Source: Oscheius sp. JU75
Lineage: Eukaryota; Nematoda; Chromadorea; Rhabditida; Rhabditidae
Assembly: GCA_037178855.1 (NCBI GenBank)
Contig: JASJZC010000005.1
Span: 7,378,001-7,442,000, forward strand
Length of the DNA: 64,000 nt
Direction of reading: 5' to 3'
Shown here: positions 58,338-64,000 of the stretch, one piece after another
Layout of the letters: the number at the start of each line of letters is the position of its first letter
Position numbering within the stretch: the stretch's first letter is position 1
The notes under the pieces: generated by a model
The model's database searches: none
Seen by the model: the letters and a program-made list of their open reading frames with translations, nothing else
Told to the model about the DNA's origin: nothing
Made by a program: the position numbers and the translations under genes

Positions 58338-60097
58338 AGTTTGTGGTGCAATAAAGAGAGTCCATTGCTAGTTTTTATCTTCGAAACGGAACACCCCTTC
58401 ACGTATCCATGCACATGTTTTAACGTTTTCGTCGCCAAACCAAATCTAAGACTACACTCTGTCAAAAAAGTATAGATGGTTGCGTTTTTTTCGCTGTTTT
58501 GCCAACTTGCGATTGTTTTCATGATTTGAAACCAATTGCAAATGAAAGGACGGGTTGAAAAACTCGGGATGAGATATCGCGAGTCTGACTCATTGTCAGA
58601 TCGTTATCAAGTTTGATTCGAGCATCTGCTCCAATTTCAGAATAAATGTTGTATATTTTCAGTTCCTGTGATTTAAGTAACTTTTCTCTTTCCGTCTATG
58701 CTCAGACCACTTTTCTCTCGTGCACTCTCTTATCTAGCGGTTCTCCAGTCTCTACTTTATCAGTTTCGCGATTTCAATTTTATGACCTCGCGGCCTGCTA
58801 TTGCAAATTTACTAACTGCATATTCTTGCTCAGTTCATCAAATGCTACAAAATGACATTTTACTGCTCTCAAACCGATGGTAGGAAACGATTTGCCGCGG
58901 CGGGGAATCCCGAGACGCATGGGGGACGCGTGTTGGCGGCGACGGTGCCTCTTAGCGATACACTACCTTTGGCGCAAAAAACTCTGAAGCGCAACTTCGT
59001 TCGCAGCAGGGGTACCCCTAATTATTATTGTATATTCTTACGCAGCTCAATATTCTCTACAAAATGATACTTTACAACAATTCCGTTATCGTGTGTCCAA
59101 ACTTATAATCGGTTACGCACAGACAAACAAACACACACACACACATATGCACACAAAGATACCGTTGCGTTTTAGCGAACATGGCGTTAGTTTTTTTCTT
59201 CCCATACATTCGACCAAACTAGTTCAATTGAGAATAATGCAATAGTGACAATTATCATTTGTCTGATTGATTTTTGAGAGCCCCGTTCTCTACATAAATA
59301 GTGCTCAGTACAGATTGTTTACCGCTCTAAAATTAGCAGCTTTCCAATCACAACATGGTTTTATTTTACTGCAGTAAGCAATGTTGGAAACGGTGTTTGT
59401 TCTCTGACAAAGAATGCTGGAATAAACTATGCTGGAAACGTTTCTCTGACAAAATAGGCATAAAGGCTTTTTGTAGTGCTTTGGCTGATGTCCCCTTGGG
59501 GCTCGTGACAGGTAGATGGCATTACAGTCAAGTTACCGTTACAGGAGCAACGTTCTCCTTGACTACGCACAGACAAACACAAAGAGATACACAGACATCC
59601 TTGCGCTTTAGTAAGAGAAAGATCTTCTAGTCTTCAAAATGCGGTCTTTATTATTGGCATCGTCGTTCACAATGGCGTCTAGGAATTGCCGGATTCTGAC
59701 CTCTTGGCCAGGTCTCTAAGGAATGGGTTGACCTCAATGTCTTATCTACGTCAGGCGTTTTTGTGCTCACCAAAAAACAATATGCTGTTTTGTCAGAAAA
59801 GTTCGTTACCATTGTACTCCTCATAAGCGGATTACACCTTTACCGGGCAATCTAAATTTAAACAGTTTGCTCTTGCGATCCACGTTCAGCCCTAATTTGC
59901 AATTTTAACAGGAGCGGCCAGTCCATTCATTGTTCCCTTCCGCCTCTTCCAGTGTTTGTTCATATGACAATTGAAATATCTATCTGTCTATCTATCTATT
60001 GCCTATCACGCTCCTCGTTTGCAGTTTGAACAGGGAGGAGCCAGTCCATTCATTGCCATCACGCTCCTCATACTGTACTATTTTTCTCTCGGACAAA
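58338..60097. other. Intergenic with simple and duplicated repeats
   Basis: Contains an (AC)n run near 59127-59142, two copies of TACGCACAGACAAAC with flanking similarity (about 59104 and 59564), a tandem TATC/TGTC tract at 59977-60000, and an imperfect duplication (59891-59931 and 60013-60055). The frame at 59355-59630 is built on a local repeat of CTGGAAACG...TCTGACAAA and is not a convincing gene. Confidence 0.5.
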
Positions 60098-63000
60098 ATG
60101 AGACAGAAGAAACTCCATCTACAGGGATTGAGAACTTTAGCCATTTCGGCTGTCCTAATATTTCACTTCTTCCCGGAGTTCTGTCCCAATGGATATCTTG
60201 GGGTGGATCAGTGAGTATGGCTGTAATCAAAGACGTACTAAATTCAGATTCTTCTTCCTTTCTGGGTATCTGATGAGTATGATGATGCACAGAAATCAGT
60301 CGTATTCGTTTACGAACACTCTCGACTTCTTGTACAAGAGAGTCAAGCGGATAGCTCCTCTGTACTATCTGGCTACTGCTCTCATTCTTGGTAAATAGGT
60401 TTATGAAAAAACTACGGTGTTGGTCGGACACCGAAGCTACGCAGTAAAGATTGTGGATTCTGTCTTTGTCTAACCTAGACCAGCTCATACAATTAGACAG
60501 CGCCATCGGTGTAGCCTCACTTTGAACACTGACTCCATAGTTAGGAAGCCACTACTCTACTCAAACTTACATTGCAGTGTCTGTCTACTTCGGTCAGACG
60601 TCAGCCATCGGTATTAACATCTCATCTGCCTACCCGGCCTTGGCCTTCGCAACGAATCTCGTACGTCCCGATGGGATGGAAGGTTACGCTGAAAAGGTAT
60701 GCCATGCACTTTGTACTGCGTAAACCAATACATCGTTCAAAAGTTAAATGATCCGTGTGATGTTTTAACAGTAACTGATCATGTTTTGAACTACTACCAG
60801 TAATCGGATTCAAATTTTCAGCTGGGCATCGCCGTGGACATGTTTACGCACACTTGGTCTTTGTCTCTCGAAATGCAGTTCTACCTGCTGTTTCCCATAA
60901 TCTTCATGTTGGCACATACGAGGGAGAAGAAACCAAGGGAAACGGTTTCGTTGATATTTGGTATCAAATGGTTTTACCAACTAAACTCAAGGTGCAGCTG
61001 CTACTTCTTACGTCTTCCATCTACTGTCCGACAGTTTTGTATCCTTCAACTGCATGCTGTCCAGAATATGGCAGTTCATTCCCGGGATGATGGTCTACGA
61101 TTTGTCATTGGAGAACGATAATAAGGAAGAAACGGATGAAATTGAAACGAAGAGGTTGATAGTGACAGCCAAAGGTTAGCTAGGAAAAAAACTGCAAAGT
61201 GACCTATTTAGGTAAGAAGAAAAACTTGAACAAGTTTCTCTGTAATATCACACTACTGCTGTCCTTTTGGCTGCTTTTCTATCCGCAAGTCATCTCACCA
61301 CTCTTTGCTAGGTTCTTATACATTTTCTTCTGTTTGCTTTTGGCGTGACTCGCCTGGAAATATACACGAGGTAGATGTCAAAGATAGCCTCCTGCATTGG
61401 AATGATTTTCGAAGCCATGACTACCACAGTTACGCAATTACGTTGTAGTGGGACAGTTTTTTTGAAACCATGGGGCTTATCCTCTATGACTGTTCATGTT
61501 TCAGAACCACTATTATCATGCTAGTTGCCGTGATTGTTCATATCGGCGAGAACAATCCCTTCCTGGAGCACAAGATCTCTGTCTACCTTGGAGAGATTTC
61601 CTACTGTTGGTACCTCGTTCACTGGCCTATTGTGGCACATCTCAAGCTAAATGGTTTCACCTCCCCTAATTGTATGGTCATACTGTTGAATTTTATTAAT
61701 ATTTATACAGACATGATAGCGGGACTAGCTTTGTCCTTCCTGATTAGCGTGGCAGTCCATCACATCTTCGAGAGAAGATATATTAATCGGGGGAGAGAGA
61801 CTATTCTAGCTGTGGTTCTTGTTTTGCTACTGGTTAATGCCGCAATTCTTTATCAGACCTCAGGTACAGACTTTCTACTTAATCCGGTACAGTACGCTTA
61901 CAGCGAAGGCTCCGAAAGATGAGCTGAAAGTTGTCAAAAATACTGTTAACGTGACTTTGGACAAGTCTCTCTCTAACAGTTCCTACTTCTTCGAGATGGA
62001 CTTTAGTGGAAACTTGATTTATGGGTATGAGAACAAGACTAAAGGTCGAACCTAATAGTTTCAACTCCAAGTTACGCTGTTCAGAACAACGAGCAAAGTT
62101 AAATGAAGCCTTCGACGCTGGCGATCCTAGACAGCTACAGAATCACGTTTGTAAGAGGCTGAATGCATCCACTTCCCAGGAAGAACGTTGCTTGATAGTT
62201 AGTAATGGGTCAGAATCAAGAGTAACAGTACTTAGTCTTCTCAAAACGCTCCAACCAAGCCAAAACTACTCGTTATTGGCAATAGCTACGCGCCCAACAC
62301 CATCACTGTCATCAATGAAGAGTGTGGTAGCCAGTTCCGAGAAGTGCTGATGTCTACTACTCCAGGTGAGACCAGAATGAATATAGGAAGGTTATTGGGT
62401 TTAGCCTGTGAACCTCTGTTCTCGACAACCACAAAGAATTACAACTGCAGTAGCTACGATTGGTTCTTCGAGAAGGCTGTGCAACAGATTAGGCCAGATG
62501 TGTTGATCATTGTGAATCGGTTTGTTGTAATACTTTTTATTAGTAGTACTGACCTTAGACATGTACAAAGCTTTTTCATTGCCAATGGAACTGGTCCTTT
62601 CAATGACTTTCATTTCAAGGTACGGATCTCCATCTTCCCAGCAAACTGAACGATTTCAGACAGCAGTCAGCAGACTTCAACAGCTTGAGAAGCTGGTAAA
62701 AACCAAAATCTACATCTTGGACGCGTTTCCAGAGCCAACTGCCCACGTCTCTAAACTGTTGAACGCTTATTTGAGAAAGGGAGCAACCTTCAAAGATGTA
62801 GGAACTTCTTGTTCGCAAGATCAATTAAAAACTTCAGGACCAAACCTATACAGTCCCTATAAACTACGTCATTGCTCGAGACAGAATGACTCGCCTGGTA
62901 CAAGGATGCAAAAAGTGCGAACTGTACGACTACTCCGCGGCGTTCTTCATCAACGGACAGTATAAGGTTTTTTAGTTTCTGTTAAAAAAAGAGGATGGTT

Positions 63001-63114
63001 CAGGTTTACGATCCGACATACTACGTTGCCTTTTTCACAAAAGGTATTCACTTGACGCCTGCTGGTTTGGAACGGGTCAGACTGGTTTTCCGGAATATAT
63101 GTAAACGAGTGTGA
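60098..63114 (+). CDS. Membrane O-acyltransferase with SGNH tail (OAC/NRF-6-like)
   Basis: Acyltransferase-3 domain protein. Sixteen exons in phase: 60098-60210, 60248-60390, 60578-60696, 60822-60960, 60992-61174, 61212-61311, 61505-61671, 61711-61863, 61904-62044, 62085-62197, 62236-62365, 62405-62519, 62559-62619, 62660-62797, 62838-62966 and 63004-63114; 684 residues. Helix 1 has LQGLRTLAISAVLIFHFFP followed by GYLGVDQFFFLSGYLM, the family signature with its His. Later come WSLSLEMQFYLLFPI and SDSFVSFNCMLSRIWQF, then YLGEISYCWYLVHWP. The C-terminal lumenal part has LVIGNSYAPNT (SGNH block I) and ends IHLTPAGLERVR (block V His). The Asp three residues before that His is Lys here. The acyl acceptor is unknown. 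Intron 6 (61312-61504) is long enough to hide another exon. Confidence 0.9.
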
Positions 63115-64000
63115 AAATGGGAAAAATTTCCTAATGAATAATATTTTCTTTCTTTGGAAGTTCAAAGGCATGGGAAAATAGAGCAGAGGGACAGGAACAG
63201 GGAATTTAGCCAGAACTAACAAAACTATCATGGGCTAGGACTATCGAACGAAGACATGACAGCATACAGGACTTTTACGCCTGTAGCCATAAAAAACTAT
63301 AGCCGGCAGTATTTAAAACAGCCTTAGCCTTCTAGAATGTTCAGACAGCCTCTCAATATCCAGGCGGTTTCTCAATTCTTCCAGGCGGATCCACTCTCCA
63401 GAAAATTTGAAAGATGGTATGTCCGGGCTCGGTCTTCCTGACTCTGAGAATTTTCCACTGAATCCACAGCGGTGTTTGGTATAATTCTTGGAAACCCTCG
63501 GCCCGCAAAAGAAGACTGATCCTGCGCCCAAATTCTTTAATAGGAAGAAAGTGACAGACTGACAGAGGTAGAAACAATTTTTCAAATTGGCTGTTGTTCC
63601 AAGTTTTCAGGATAAAGGATCCGCCTGAACCAACTGAAGTTACGAAAGCTGGGCAAAAAACGTTCGGATACGGTGAGGCTGTCAGAAGATTCTAGAACAC
63701 TTAGGCTGTGCCAATACTGTCGTCTCTTTGTTGCAAAGTTCCCTAGCTGCAGGCGTAAAAGCCTTGTATGTTGTCGTAATTTTTGTTTTTATATTCCTAG
63801 CTCATGTTAGTTTTGTTGAGTTATGATTGCATTCTCTTAGGATTCTCACTGTCCCCTGTTCCAGTCGCATACGCTCCTTCACTACATCAATATAGTATCT
63901 CTGCCTATATATTTCTTTAGCCATTCATTGCTTAAAGATCTAGTCCAGAGATGTGGCTAAACTAAACGATGTGTATGCGCAAAAACGACTTACAAGAATT
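63115..64000. other. 3' end of window, nothing firm
   Basis: Overlapping minus frames at 63313-63585 have no recognisable motif. No RNA or repeat recognised. Confidence 0.4.

Noticed and set aside
59355-59630. Cys/Trp-rich 91-codon frame
   Set aside because: Produced by a local DNA repeat (CTGGAAACG...TCTGACAAA) followed by simple sequence. No signal peptide and no domain spacing.
1-64000. CRISPR arrays, bacterial operons or prophage
   Set aside because: No regularly spaced direct repeats, Shine-Dalgarno patterns or phage genes. Splice signals throughout show nuclear animal DNA.

Overview
The window is nuclear DNA from a rhabditid-type nematode. The evidence is many short introns (about 34-50 nt) with TTTCAG-like acceptors, several start codons directly behind such an acceptor as in spliced-leader trans-splicing, and gene families typical of nematodes: an MLT-10-like moulting protein, Sre- and Srg/Srv-like chemoreceptors, ShKT proteins, an OAC/NRF-6-like acyltransferase and F-box-associated proteins. 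It is not C. elegans itself. All exon models were read by eye from splice signals, phase and conserved motifs; no search was run.

Layout. 0-5 kb: a zinc alcohol dehydrogenase of the SODH type (+) and two tandem sniffer-like short-chain dehydrogenases (+) that share a near-identical central block including one intron. 5-9.7 kb: a small unassigned gene, a UPF0598/C8orf82 gene, cysteine-rich fragments, and an F-box-like gene with a related partial copy. 11-12.5 kb: a gene resembling F-box-associated proteins (+). 12.6-19.8 kb, all on the minus strand: a three-KH hnRNP K homologue, an FkbM-type methyltransferase-like secretory-pathway protein and an NPY/NPF-like neuropeptide GPCR. 19.8-31.9 kb: mostly gene-poor, with a non-LTR endonuclease fragment (26.5 kb) and one small ORF (27.5 kb). 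31.9-35 kb: a broken GTPase-like locus whose G-domain exons lie on the minus strand and whose C-terminal exons lie on the plus strand, next to a 5'-truncated reverse-transcriptase fragment. 36.4-42.3 kb: a frameshifted chemoreceptor (+), a 26-bp inverted repeat, a gag-like remnant (-), a secreted ShKT protein (+) and a chemoreceptor (-). 43.5-46.6 kb: an MLT-10-like gene (-). 49-52.6 kb: a FAT-3-like front-end fatty-acid desaturase (+), tail to tail with a small secreted peptide precursor (-). 53-58.3 kb: an Sre-like chemoreceptor (+), a tRNA-like Pol III unit and a nicotinic receptor subunit (+). 60-63.1 kb: a 16-exon membrane acyltransferase (+).

The genes are a mixed neighbourhood with no operon visible. 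They cover lipid and alcohol metabolism, RNA binding, neuro- and chemosensory receptors, moulting and cuticle, and rapidly evolving families. The strongest candidates for something new are the 71-residue peptide precursor at 51.8-52.6 kb, the inverted and transposon-interrupted GTPase locus, and the gene-conversion block in the dehydrogenase pair.
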